Shown: positions 1-8,237, counted from the stretch's first letter. The stretch is 14,136 bases of DNA from Pedobacter sp. (GCA_028287885.1 JAQBOT010000359.1:1-14136); one strand, 5' to 3'. Notes: generated by a model from the sequence alone, not told the origin. Numbers and translations are program-made.

Positions 1-2
1 AA

Positions 3-194
3 CCCGCCTTAAACATGAGTAAGGAAGAATACAAGAGCACAGAGGCTCCAACGATTAACCACTTTTACGAAAAGCTGCTGCTGTTAAAAGATCTAATGAA
101 AACGGAGGCGGGCAGATCCATTGCAGAGAAACGTCACGAATTTATGCTTGCATACCTGGAAGAATTTTATCAGGAATGGGAAGGAAAAGCATAA
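3..194 (+). CDS. HD-domain phosphohydrolase (YedJ-like), C-terminal fragment
   Basis: The frame is open from the window edge to a TAA at 192-194, so only the last 63 codons are present. The visible text contains [16 protein letters not shown] followed by a helix with AEKRHEFM and LEEFYQEW. From memory this is the typical C-terminal tail of YedJ-type HD-superfamily metal-dependent phosphohydrolases, where the [12 protein letters not shown] segment follows the HD core. The catalytic HD residues would lie upstream of the window and cannot be checked. An in-frame ATG at 15 exists but starts in the middle of the conserved tail, so it is probably internal. The substrate is unknown. The next gene starts 62 bases downstream behind its own -7 element, so the two are probably separate transcription units. 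Family identification is fairly sure; function is not. Confidence 0.7.
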   Translation, partial: PALNMSKEEYKSTEAPTINHFYEKLLLLKDLMKTEAGRSIAEKRHEFMLAYLEEFYQEWEGKA

Positions 195-231
195 TTCTGT
201 ATTCTTAACTAATATATTTAGCTATAATTAC

Positions 232-239
232 TATCTTTG
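232..239 (+). promoter_or_regulatory. Bacteroidota -7 promoter element for the radical SAM operon
   Basis: TATCTTTG is an exact match to the Bacteroidota -7 consensus TAnnTTTG. It lies 17 bases before the ATG at 257, which predicts transcription starting around 245 with a very short leader. I see no clear TTTG -33 element at the usual spacing, although the upstream stretch is AT-rich. Confidence 0.55.
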
Positions 240-256
240 TTAGCAAATATAGTACT

Positions 257-1513
257 ATGTCTGAACGGATTAGGGAAAAATTAAACATTCTCGCTGATGC
301 AGCTAAATATGATGTTTCCTGCTCTTCTAGTGGAAGCAATAGAAAAAATAACAATAAGGGATTGGGCGATGCAAGCTCTGCAGGTATTTGTCATACGTAC
401 ACAGCAGATGGACGCTGTGTTTCTTTATTAAAGATCCTGCTAACCAACCATTGCATTTTCGACTGCGCTTATTGCGTTTCACGTAAAAGTAACGACATTG
501 AACGTGCCGCCTTTACGGTTGAGGAAGTCGTTTCATTAACCATGAACTTCTACAGAAGAAATTATATAGAAGGCCTTTTTCTAAGCTCCGGTATTTTTAA
601 GAATGCGGATTTCACTATGGAACGCTTGCTGAAGGTGGTCAAGAAACTTCGACTCGAAGAAAACTTCAATGGGTATATTCACCTAAAGACCATTCCAGGG
701 GCGAGTGAAGAGCTCATTACCGAAGCTGGAATGTATGCAGACCGGATGAGCATTAACCTGGAAATGCCGACGGAAAGCGGTTTGAAGTTGCTTGCTCCAG
801 ACAAGTCGCATCAGGAAGTGATTGATCCTTTACAACTGGTACAAAACCAGATCGTTCAATTTAGGGAAGAAAAAAAGCTGATTAAAAGTGTTCCTAAGTT
901 TGTTCCGGCAGGTCAAAGCACCCAGATGGTTATCGGTGCAACGCCGGAAACAGATAAGGACATTATGCAAACGGCTGATACGTTCTACAAGAAATTCGAT
1001 TTGAAGCGCGTTTACTATTCCGGTTACATTCCCATAAGCAACGACAATCGCCTCCCAGTTCTGGGCACCCAGCCTCCATTGATCCGAGAAAACCGCTTGT
1101 ACCAAACAGACTGGTTGATGCGCTTTTATGGATTTAACGTAAATGAGCTGCTTAACGATGCAAATCCACATTTAGACATCGACATAGACCCAAAGCTAAG
1201 CTGGGCCCTAAGAAACATGCAACACTTTCCAGTCGACATCAATGTTGCAAATTATAAAATGATCCTTCGTATTCCCGGGATTGGAGTAAGTTCAGCGAAG
1301 AAGATTGTGCAAGCCAGAAAGTTCGGACGGCTTCGTATTGATCAACTGAAGAAAATCGGCGTTTCGTATAATCGCGCTCGCTATTTCATTCAGTGTGCAG
1401 ACACACCAGCCCAGCTTAAAGATTACCAGGGAACGCAGATTAAGTCTTTCATAATGGCGGAGAGTCAAAGCAAGTACCGGAATACGACCAATAACCAGCT
1501 TATTCTTTTTTGA
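257..1513 (+). CDS. Putative DNA modification/repair radical SAM protein with C-terminal HhH
   Basis: This 418-residue protein matches the family named 'putative DNA modification/repair radical SAM protein' (TIGR03916 as I recall). The radical SAM [4Fe-4S] motif is C66-xxx-C70-xx-C73, within NHCIFDCAYCVSR. Further family-typical segments are AKYDVSCSSSGS near residue 20, GRCVSLLKILLTN just before the cluster, NYIEGLFLSSGI, GYIHLKTIPGA, VPAGQSTQMVIGAT, KRVYYSGYIP and LYQTDWLMRFYGF. A helix-hairpin-helix lies at about residues 335-360 (ILRIPGIGVSSAKKIV), a non-sequence-specific DNA-binding fold. A nucleic-acid substrate is therefore plausible, but no reaction is established to my knowledge. Three extra cysteines (22, 45, 54) precede the cluster motif. 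The TGA stop shares one base with the next gene's ATG (TGATG), suggesting translational coupling. The start is supported by the -7 element just upstream. Confidence 0.9.
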   Translation: MSERIREKLNILADAAKYDVSCSSSGSNRKNNNKGLGDASSAGICHTYTADGRCVSLLKILLTNHCIFDCAYCVSRKSNDIERAAFTVEEVVSLTMNFYRRNYIEGLFLSSGIFKNADFTMERLLKVVKKLRLEENFNGYIHLKTIPGASEELITEAGMYADRMSINLEMPTESGLKLLAPDKSHQEVIDPLQLVQNQIVQFREEKKLIKSVPKFVPAGQSTQMVIGATPETDKDIMQTADTFYKKFDLKRVYYSGYIPISNDNRLPVLGTQPPLIRENRLYQTDWLMRFYGFNVNELLNDANPHLDIDIDPKLSWALRNMQHFPVDINVANYKMILRIPGIGVSSAKKIVQARKFGRLRIDQLKKIGVSYNRARYFIQCADTPAQLKDYQGTQIKSFIMAESQSKYRNTTNNQLILF

Positions 1514-2277
1514 TGATCACCTACGTTTATGACGGAAGTCTGGAAGGTCTGCTTACTGCTGTGTTCGAGTGGTTTGAAAGAAAGCCGGGCGCTGTGTTAT
1601 TGCGACAAAGCAACCTTCATCAGCCTGATGCATTTCAGGAAGACTTCGTTGTACTTTCAGATAGAAAAAAGGCAGATCGTGTTTGGGCTGCTCTGCAACA
1701 AAAGCTGAGTAAGGGCTGGATCCGGAGGATTTACTGCGCATACCTCTCAGAACTTCCGGAAACCCATTATCACATATTTGAGTTGGTTTGTTACGTGTTT
1801 CAAAGCGAAGCCGGCGCAGAAAACAACTTTGGGAATGAACATGTGTTATCTGTTTCTCAAACAGCCAAGAAAGTAGAGCGGGAGAAACACCGGATGGAAG
1901 CCTTTATCCGTTTTCAAGAGACTACAGATGGCATGTTCTATTGTGCAATAGATCCTGATTTCAATGTTCTACCTTTAATATCCAAGCACTTCAAAAACAG
2001 GTACGCGGATCAGCAGTGGATCATCTATGATTTAAAAAGAAAATTTGGTTTGTTTTATAACCTGGAGACTGTTGCGGAAATTGAAATGCAGTTTACTGCA
2101 GATACCATCAAAAGTAAAGCAAAGCCAGACATGATATCGGGCAAAGAAGCTCTTTACGCCATGTTATGGAAAGACTACTTTAACAGCACGAACATTCCGG
2201 CGAGGAAAAACACGAAACTGCATATTCAGCATGTCCCACGTCGTTACTGGAAATACTTAACGGAAAAACAGGTTTAA
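1513..2277 (+). CDS. DUF4130-type probable DNA metabolism protein, partner of the radical SAM protein
   Basis: I chose the ATG at 1513; an in-frame TTG one codon earlier is possible but unnecessary. The product has 254 residues. It begins with YVYDGSLEGLLTAVFEWF, typical of the 'probable DNA metabolism protein' family (DUF4130; TIGR03915 as I recall) found next to TIGR03916 radical SAM genes. Other hallmarks are MEAFIRFQ with DGMFYCAIDPDFNVLPLI in the middle, HFKNRYADQQWIIYD, and near the C terminus LWKDYFNSTNIPARKN followed by VPRRYWKYL. There is no signal peptide or membrane segment, so it is predicted to be cytoplasmic. In some bacteria I recall this domain fused to a uracil-DNA-glycosylase-like domain. 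Here the protein ends right after the DUF4130 region and no UDG gene is in the window. One-base overlap with the upstream stop indicates co-expression. Biochemical activity is unknown. Confidence 0.88.
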   Translation: MITYVYDGSLEGLLTAVFEWFERKPGAVLLRQSNLHQPDAFQEDFVVLSDRKKADRVWAALQQKLSKGWIRRIYCAYLSELPETHYHIFELVCYVFQSEAGAENNFGNEHVLSVSQTAKKVEREKHRMEAFIRFQETTDGMFYCAIDPDFNVLPLISKHFKNRYADQQWIIYDLKRKFGLFYNLETVAEIEMQFTADTIKSKAKPDMISGKEALYAMLWKDYFNSTNIPARKNTKLHIQHVPRRYWKYLTEKQV

Positions 2278-2282
2278 AATAA

Positions 2283-2312
2283 AAATCCCCCGCCATAACT
2301 GACAGGGGATTT
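2283..2312 (-). terminator. Rho-independent terminator after susE, possibly bidirectional
   Basis: An 8-bp perfect inverted repeat, AAATCCCC at 2283-2290 and GGGGATTT at 2305-2312, encloses a 14-base loop. Read on the minus strand, the GC part is followed by a T-rich tract (ATTTTTATTTT), as expected for termination of the sus operon, whose last stop codon is at 2331. On the plus strand the hairpin lies just after the DUF4130 stop but is followed only by a short T run, so termination there would be weaker. Confidence 0.75.
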
Positions 2313-2330
2313 GCTTGCTAGTTGACCGGG

Positions 2331-3485
2331 TTACAACCTTTGAATTGAAATACTTTCTGTCAATTGATTAATGGTAATCTTATAACGTCCTGCTCCGGGT
2401 ATTTTCCATTTAAAATCTGGGTTACCCCCTGGAACCAGTACCGCATCTGTACTTGTTATCCCTTCACCATTTGTGATTGGCATAAAGAAGTCTGCAGCCC
2501 AGCTACCTGTTGCTGTAGGCACCTTGAACTCACCAGCTTTTAAGTCACCCGTATACGTAAACTCGTATGGATTTCCTGCCGTCATTTGCATTGGTAATGG
2601 GTGATCAATGTCCCAACCGGCAATGGTGGCATCACCAACAAGATATAAGTTTGCATAGGGGGTAAATGGCTTAATTTCGATGAAGCTACTTGCGCTGATA
2701 TTTAAGAGAATCTTGTAGGCGCCGGGTGTTGTAATTTTCCATTTCTTATCTGGCATTCCGCCAGGAACAAACTCAACAGTTCTGTCAGTTAACTCTGGAT
2801 CGTTGACTGCCGGCATAAAAAAGTCGGCTCCCCAACTTCCTTTGGCAACTGGAATCTTGAATTCTCCCGCATTCAGCACAGCGTTATACTTGAATTGAAA
2901 ATTGTTGGTTGGATCGACTTTCATTTCATTTGGATTGTTGATATCCCAACCATTTGGAGTTGCGTCACCGACGATATATAATTGTGAATAAGCAGCACCT
3001 GTGGGTGCTGCCGTAATCTTAATTGTAATTACATTGGAAAGCGCCGATTTGCCGTTCACAGGCACAAATGCCTGAACAACCGCGGTTATATCTGTAGCCT
3101 TCCCAATCTCCAATCCCAATTTACCAACTACGATATTGTTTAGTTCTCCCATGGTGAACGCCTTGCTGCTACCTGTAACTTTTACCGTATCTACCGAAGC
3201 CGCACTTTTAAAAATGATGCCGTAGTTGATCTTAGAGTTCGCGGGGGCAGACCAGGATAACTTTAAGGCCTCATTGCTTGGCGTACTTGAGTTGATTACC
3301 ACTTCAGCCTGGGAGGCGGTAAGTTCGCCCGTTTCGAGGGGGAATACAGTAAATGCTCCTGGCTCCTTTTTACATGCACTAGAGCTGAGCAGCATTGCAA
3401 AAAAGAGTAAACACTTTAGAGTTACAACAGGAGATATGTTTGCCTTTCGGCCTATGTGCAAAAAGTTTTTGCTAATTATTCGCAT
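2331..3485 (-). CDS. susE: SusE/SusF-like outer-membrane glycan-binding lipoprotein
   Basis: This 384-residue lipoprotein has a somewhat long signal peptide whose hydrophobic stretch ends in a lipobox (SSSAC, lipidated Cys38), followed by KKEPG. Residues about 40-160 form a beta-rich SusE N-terminal domain (PF14292-like; LKLSWSAP, FKSAASVDTV). Two tandem modules of about 105 residues follow, starting at LYIVGDA (residue 169) and LYLVGDA (residue 280). Both have GWDI, GEFK(I/V)P, GSW.ADFFMP and VPGG.PD.KWKI. Each keeps three tryptophans (180/218/249 and 291/329/360), plausible sugar-stacking residues by analogy with Bacteroides SusE and SusF. It is predicted to sit on the cell surface beside SusCD and capture glycan. 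It is last in the operon, 42 bases after susD. The ligand cannot be deduced; an alpha-glucan is only a guess by analogy. Confidence 0.85.
   Translation of the reverse strand: MRIISKNFLHIGRKANISPVVTLKCLLFFAMLLSSSACKKEPGAFTVFPLETGELTASQAEVVINSSTPSNEALKLSWSAPANSKINYGIIFKSAASVDTVKVTGSSKAFTMGELNNIVVGKLGLEIGKATDITAVVQAFVPVNGKSALSNVITIKITAAPTGAAYSQLYIVGDATPNGWDINNPNEMKVDPTNNFQFKYNAVLNAGEFKIPVAKGSWGADFFMPAVNDPELTDRTVEFVPGGMPDKKWKITTPGAYKILLNISASSFIEIKPFTPYANLYLVGDATIAGWDIDHPLPMQMTAGNPYEFTYTGDLKAGEFKVPTATGSWAADFFMPITNGEGITSTDAVLVPGGNPDFKWKIPGAGRYKITINQLTESISIQRL
2334..2648 (-). repeat. SusE-like binding module, copy 2 of a tandem duplication
   Basis: Encodes residues 280-384 of the SusE-like lipoprotein. 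It aligns along its length with copy 1 at a period of 111 residues: LYLVGDA, GWDI, AGEFKVP, GSWAADFFMP and VPGGNPDFKWKI match LYIVGDA, GWDI, AGEFKIP, GSWGADFFMP and VPGGMPDKKWKI. The two are clearly homologous but diverged, so the duplication is old. Confidence 0.8.
2670..2981 (-). repeat. SusE-like binding module, copy 1 of a tandem duplication
   Basis: Encodes residues 169-272 of the SusE-like lipoprotein. A short linker (residues 273-279) separates it from copy 2. Its tryptophans W180, W218 and W249 are all retained at equivalent positions in copy 2, which argues that both modules bind ligand. Confidence 0.8.
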
Positions 3486-3527
3486 TTCAGTTTTTGAGTT
3501 TACGATAAAAAATATTTCAATTAATTA

Positions 3528-5246
3528 CTAATAGCCTGGATTCTGTTTCAAGTTTGGTGAAAGGTTTAGAATAGACTGGCCAATCGGATAAATCTTGGTG
3601 TGATCATCCGCATCAACTGGTTTGTCCCACCAAGTTCCTGAATTGAACACTCCCCATCGGATTAGATCAGTACGTCTTCTACCTTCAACAAGAAACTCAC
3701 GACCCCATTCGTCGATCATCTCTGCATTCGTGAGCTGACTTCCATCTGCTTTATAAAGACTCGGAGAACCAGCAGGATAATAACGCTTTCTTACCGCATT
3801 TAGGAGTTCCGCTGCTCCAGCCTTGTCCCCTGCCCGGAATTTGCATTCAGCCAAGGTATAATACACCTCCGCAAAGCGGATCTCGGCATATGCAGAGGTA
3901 ACCTTGTTTAGGTCATCTGATGGGTAGAGTGGATATTTTACTGGCCAGATTCCCGAATTATCATCTGCATGGTTCATATCTGAAACCTTATCCGCAGGTT
4001 TTTGTCCAGGAGGCGTGTCTTTAAACCAACCCACTTGATCACGTGAAAAGATGGTGTACCCTCTTAAACTTTTCACATTCTGCGTAGCGCCATTCGCATC
4101 TGTATAAGGTAAGTATCCATACAAAAACATACCTTCCCGCTTACTGCCTCCCAGGTTCTTATATTTCTTCAATCTCACATCATCTGGATATTTCTGAAAC
4201 TTTACGAAGGGCTTACCTAATGTATAAGCATACTCAACGCTGTCAACGTCTCTACCGGGTTGTAGTGCATAGCGCGTATTCATATCTCCAAAATCTTTAA
4301 ACCCAAAATACACCGCTGCTTTATGCGGCGCCATCGAATAGTACATATCACCGGAGTATTGCCAGTGTGTACGTGCAAAACTTCCCGGAAACGCAAACAC
4401 GGATTCAGGTGAAGTCCCATTATTGTAGTCGAAAGGTGCATCCCATCTACTCTCTAAAGAATAACTGCCATACTTTCCGGCAATTAAATCTTGTGCAATG
4501 GCTGCACATTCGGTGTATTTTTCCTGCCCGATGTACACGTTGGCATTCAGGTACAAGCGCATCAATAGAGACGCTGCCGCACCTTGTGTCCAACGGCCTA
4601 CACCAGTTATGCCAAGATCTTCTTTCTTTGGCAGACTAGGAATAGACTCCAACAATTCCTTCTCGATAAAGTCAAAGGTTTCCTGGGGACTTGCTTGATT
4701 AGGCATGGAACCTTCTCCTTTTACCTTCGTGATTAAAGGGATATTTCGGTACAAGTCGAATGCCCGCAAATTAAACCATGCTCTAAGTGTTTTAAGTTCA
4801 GCAACGTAGTCTGCCTTTTCTGCGTCGGTTAAATTGAATTTCGCAGGGTCTATGGCTTGAATATCTTCCAGCGAATTTGTAGATAAGCTCACGCCCTGGA
4901 ACAAGCCGGTCCACATGTCGTTTGTGTATCCGTCATTTACCGTCCAGGTATGGTAATGTGATCGCTGGTAAATGCCGCCGTCAAACCAATCGCCTTCGCG
5001 ATTCGGGGTCATGAGTTCATCGGTAGGCAACTCTTGTGCATAAAACAAGCCGCCACCCTGGATGGACCAGTATGCATGCTCAAACGGTCTTAAGAAATCC
5101 CGGATGACGTCTTCCTTGGTCTGAAGGAAGTTTGCTGAATTTATATTGTCGTACAATGTTTCATCTAGTTTTTTACAGCTGTTGATGGTTGTGAGCAACA
5201 CACAACTGCTTAAAATCCCCAATGTATATTTGATTGATAGTTTCAT
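3528..5246 (-). CDS. susD: SusD/RagB-family outer-membrane nutrient-binding lipoprotein
   Basis: This 572-residue protein is the surface lid of a SusCD transporter. Residues 1-23 form a lipoprotein signal peptide with lipobox INSC and lipidated Cys24, followed by KKLDETLYDNI, the usual start of mature SusD proteins. The N-terminal half has SusD helical-repeat features, including LRAWFNLRAFDLYRNIPLI and the aromatic-rich GGGLFYAQELPTDEL. The C-terminal PF07980-like part has IRFAEVYYTLAECKFRAGD, LLNAVRKRYYP and EWGREFLVEGRRRTDLIRWG, ending with IYPIGQ and NLKQNPGY. Length is normal for the family. It lies 17 bases after susC and 42 bases before susE, so the three are almost certainly co-transcribed. 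The sequence does not reveal the substrate. Confidence 0.95.
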   Translation of the reverse strand: MKLSIKYTLGILSSCVLLTTINSCKKLDETLYDNINSANFLQTKEDVIRDFLRPFEHAYWSIQGGGLFYAQELPTDELMTPNREGDWFDGGIYQRSHYHTWTVNDGYTNDMWTGLFQGVSLSTNSLEDIQAIDPAKFNLTDAEKADYVAELKTLRAWFNLRAFDLYRNIPLITKVKGEGSMPNQASPQETFDFIEKELLESIPSLPKKEDLGITGVGRWTQGAAASLLMRLYLNANVYIGQEKYTECAAIAQDLIAGKYGSYSLESRWDAPFDYNNGTSPESVFAFPGSFARTHWQYSGDMYYSMAPHKAAVYFGFKDFGDMNTRYALQPGRDVDSVEYAYTLGKPFVKFQKYPDDVRLKKYKNLGGSKREGMFLYGYLPYTDANGATQNVKSLRGYTIFSRDQVGWFKDTPPGQKPADKVSDMNHADDNSGIWPVKYPLYPSDDLNKVTSAYAEIRFAEVYYTLAECKFRAGDKAGAAELLNAVRKRYYPAGSPSLYKADGSQLTNAEMIDEWGREFLVEGRRRTDLIRWGVFNSGTWWDKPVDADDHTKIYPIGQSILNLSPNLKQNPGY

Positions 5247-5263
5247 TTCTTTGCTGTTAGAAG

Positions 5264-8209
5264 TTAAAATTTAAGTTGTAATCCCATCAGCAACTGCAAA
5301 GCAGAAGGATAATAAGATAAGCTCGGGTTAATTCCTGGATATAGACCGTTTATAGAAACAGACTCTGGATCGCCTCCAGACCACTTTGTGAACGTATAAA
5401 GGTTTCTACCATTCATGTACAGTCTTCCAGATTTGAAGTATTTTACCGGAGAACTGAAATTGTAACCTAAGGTCACATTGTCTAATTTGACGAAATCTCC
5501 TTTTTCAAGGAAATAGTCAGATAAGCTCGAATACGTATCTGAGTTGGTTAGGCTGGCATATTTTCCGCCATTGTACGCAGTAGAGAGCACATTAGCTCCC
5601 GTTTGAGTAACTGGAGTTCCCGCATAAAACGCAACGGTATTGAAAAGTTTGTAACCCAATGCAGCACGCAAGTACACGCTTAGATCGAATTGTTTATAAC
5701 GGAAGGTGTTCCCAAGGCTTGCGGTAAACTTTGGCAATCCGTTTCCAACGTATTGTTTGTCGTCATTTGTAGCTAAGTTGCCCGGTATGATCGTACCATC
5801 TTTCTTATACACCATTAACCTTCCGGTTGCATCAAGTCCCGCAGATTTAAGCATATAAAAGCTGCCAATGCGACGACCTTCTTCTAGTCGTTGTGATGTT
5901 CCTGGACTTCCCGGACTTGGCAAGCCCACAACATCAATGAATGGTTGCCCACTGTAAACATTGTTTGAAAAAGACACGAATTTATTGTTATTGGTTGCAC
6001 CGGCAAAGGAGAGCGAGTAGCTGAGTTCTTTACCACTGACAATATCCGCACTTAACTGAAGCTCCAAACCAGAGTTTTTCATGGTGCCCACGTTTGCGAA
6101 AGTGGTTGACTGTACATTCGGCGGTACAGAAACGTTATACGAGCCAAGTAGATCCTTGTTGGTGCGGACATAGTAGTTTACACTTCCTGAAAGCTTGCTT
6201 CCAAATAGTTCGAAATCCAAGCCCGCGTTGAAATTCTGAGCCTTTTCCCATTTAAGATCATAATTCGTATTTTGTTTTGGACCCCAAACCTGATAATAGG
6301 TTCCATTATATGGATAATAGCCAAAGCCTTGGTACAGATCCAGGGATTTATAATTTTCAAAGTCTTGATTACCTGTCTCGCCATAATCTGCACGAAGCTT
6401 TAGTTCGTTAACCCAAGGGATAGAGAAAAAATCCTCTTTACTTACTCGCCAACCAATTGAGGCTGCAGGAAAGTTTCCCCATTTGTGTTCGAAGCCAAAC
6501 TTAGAGGAACCTTCATGTCTAAGACTGGCAGAGAGATAATACTTACTTGCGAAATCATAGTTTACTCGTCCAAAGAAAGCGATCAGCTTGGAATCATTTT
6601 TGAAAGAGCCGACGTTATTTTGACCTTCTTCCAGGTTCCAAAGCCCTGCGCCCAAATTGTTGTATGTTAACACATCCGATGGAAAGCCCTGGTTAGAGCC
6701 ATCTAGTCCGGAGTCATTAAAGTAAAAATATGAATACCCACCAAGCACCTTTAGGTTGTGCTTACCGGTCGTCAGTGCATAATTACCAATCCACTCGAAA
6801 CTTTTTTGATCGCTCTTATTGTAATTTCTGGAAGCGAAACTCCTCCCTCCATTTGCATTGATCAAATTGGTGTTGTAAGAAGGCGTAAAATCATAATCGA
6901 AGAAGTCTTTGCCTTGCTGCGCAAGCGTTACCTGAGTTGAAAAATTCTTAAATAGGTTAAGCTTGATGCCAGCATTCCAATCCAGGTACTTACCTTCAGT
7001 ACCATCTAGAACCGTATTCATCTCTTCAACGGGATTGTAGACTCCGCTGAATCCGGTATTTACATTATAATATCGGATTGGGTTTACAGGATCATAAACC
7101 GGATAGGTGGGGTTTAAAGTAATAGCCCGGTTGAAAGCATCCCTACTCGCATTGTTCGACTTTAAGTTTCTAGGCGCAATACTTGCCGTAATTGTATAAA
7201 GATCATTATCAGACGTATGGCTTAGATTCAGACGCGCACCATATTCGATTTTGGAAGCCCTAAGATCAAGTCCTTCTGCATTCCTATAGTCGAAAGAGAG
7301 TAGGTAATTCGTTTTAGTATTACCACCAGAAGCTTGAAGGGTTTGTTTGTTTGAAAGTGCATAGTCGCGACTGACTGCCTTAAGCCAATCTGTATTACCA
7401 CCGAAATCTTTACCTCTGTTTTGTGTGAGGAACTCATCTCGGGATAGTGATTTCAATCCATTCGTCGGTAGGTCGAACGTTGCATATCCATCATAAAATA
7501 CTTGGGACTGGCCAGTACCTTTTTTAGTGGTAATGACAATAACGCCATTACTGCCTCGGGTACCATAGATGGCAGAAGCAGCACCACCTTTTAAAACGTC
7601 AATTGATTCAATGTCGTTCTGATTTAGGTTGTCGATGTTTCCACCTGCAACCCCATTGATAACATACAAAGGTCCCAGTCCGGCAGATCTCGATGACGCA
7701 CCTCTAAGCTGAATCGTTGGGCCGGAGTTCGGGTCGGAAGGTGCTTGATTGGTTATGGTAAGGCCAGCTACCTTTCCTTGTACACTCATTAGAGCACCAT
7801 TACCGCCAACGGTTAATAGATCTTTCGAAGACAAGTGAGTTACGGCACTGGTCACTTCTTTTTTGTTTAGCGTTCCATATCCAATCGCTACCACATTAAC
7901 AGTCTCGAGCGATGTGCTGCTTGGTTGAAGGCTAACACGAATTGGCGAACTGCCAATTGCAACTTCTTGTGAAGAATAACCGATAAAGGAAACAACTAAC
8001 GTACTGGCCGAAGGGGGCACAACGAGTTTAAATTTTCCGGCTGCGTCCGTTCCGGATTTAATGCTACTGCCTTTAACGGTGACGACGGCCCCTGGAATTG
8101 GAGCTTGCTTTTCATCTAGTACGGTTCCATTTATTGTCTTGTCTTGAGCTTTAAGGTGCAGGCTCAGGCAAAACAATAAAAGTTGAAATAGTAAAATTTT
8201 AACTTTCAT
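5264..8209 (-). CDS. susC: SusC/RagA-family TonB-dependent outer-membrane transporter
   Basis: This 981-residue protein is the beta-barrel pore that works with SusD, energised by the TonB-ExbBD system. A signal peptide ends at about LKA-21. Residues about 25-95 form a carboxypeptidase-regulatory-like beta-sandwich (INGTVLDEKQAPIPGAVVTVKG, ending FIGYSSQEV). This is followed by the SusC hallmark VVAIGYGTLNKKEVTSAV at about 104-122. The plug spans roughly 115-235 and ends with IDVLKGGAASAIYGTRG and GVIVITTKKG. The rest is barrel, ending in a terminal Phe (LQLLMGLQLKF) as expected for outer-membrane barrels. No N-terminal STN domain precedes the sandwich, so direct signalling to an anti-sigma factor of the FecA/FecR type is unlikely. 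It is the first gene of the susCDE operon and divergent from the histidine kinase. Confidence 0.96.
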   Translation of the reverse strand: MKVKILLFQLLLFCLSLHLKAQDKTINGTVLDEKQAPIPGAVVTVKGSSIKSGTDAAGKFKLVVPPSASTLVVSFIGYSSQEVAIGSSPIRVSLQPSSTSLETVNVVAIGYGTLNKKEVTSAVTHLSSKDLLTVGGNGALMSVQGKVAGLTITNQAPSDPNSGPTIQLRGASSRSAGLGPLYVINGVAGGNIDNLNQNDIESIDVLKGGAASAIYGTRGSNGVIVITTKKGTGQSQVFYDGYATFDLPTNGLKSLSRDEFLTQNRGKDFGGNTDWLKAVSRDYALSNKQTLQASGGNTKTNYLLSFDYRNAEGLDLRASKIEYGARLNLSHTSDNDLYTITASIAPRNLKSNNASRDAFNRAITLNPTYPVYDPVNPIRYYNVNTGFSGVYNPVEEMNTVLDGTEGKYLDWNAGIKLNLFKNFSTQVTLAQQGKDFFDYDFTPSYNTNLINANGGRSFASRNYNKSDQKSFEWIGNYALTTGKHNLKVLGGYSYFYFNDSGLDGSNQGFPSDVLTYNNLGAGLWNLEEGQNNVGSFKNDSKLIAFFGRVNYDFASKYYLSASLRHEGSSKFGFEHKWGNFPAASIGWRVSKEDFFSIPWVNELKLRADYGETGNQDFENYKSLDLYQGFGYYPYNGTYYQVWGPKQNTNYDLKWEKAQNFNAGLDFELFGSKLSGSVNYYVRTNKDLLGSYNVSVPPNVQSTTFANVGTMKNSGLELQLSADIVSGKELSYSLSFAGATNNNKFVSFSNNVYSGQPFIDVVGLPSPGSPGTSQRLEEGRRIGSFYMLKSAGLDATGRLMVYKKDGTIIPGNLATNDDKQYVGNGLPKFTASLGNTFRYKQFDLSVYLRAALGYKLFNTVAFYAGTPVTQTGANVLSTAYNGGKYASLTNSDTYSSLSDYFLEKGDFVKLDNVTLGYNFSSPVKYFKSGRLYMNGRNLYTFTKWSGGDPESVSINGLYPGINPSLSYYPSALQLLMGLQLKF

Positions 8210-8237
8210 GTTTTAACAGGATTTATATTGGTGTCCG

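Noticed and set aside
830..1171. 113-codon open frame antisense to the radical SAM gene
   Set aside because: No recognisable domain or start signals; it is fully covered by a gene with clear family motifs on the other strand.
5264..8209. SusC as the receptor signalling to the ECF sigma/anti-sigma pair at 11384-12602
   Set aside because: SusC has no N-terminal STN signalling domain, and the genes are 3 kb apart with an unrelated phosphate cluster between them.
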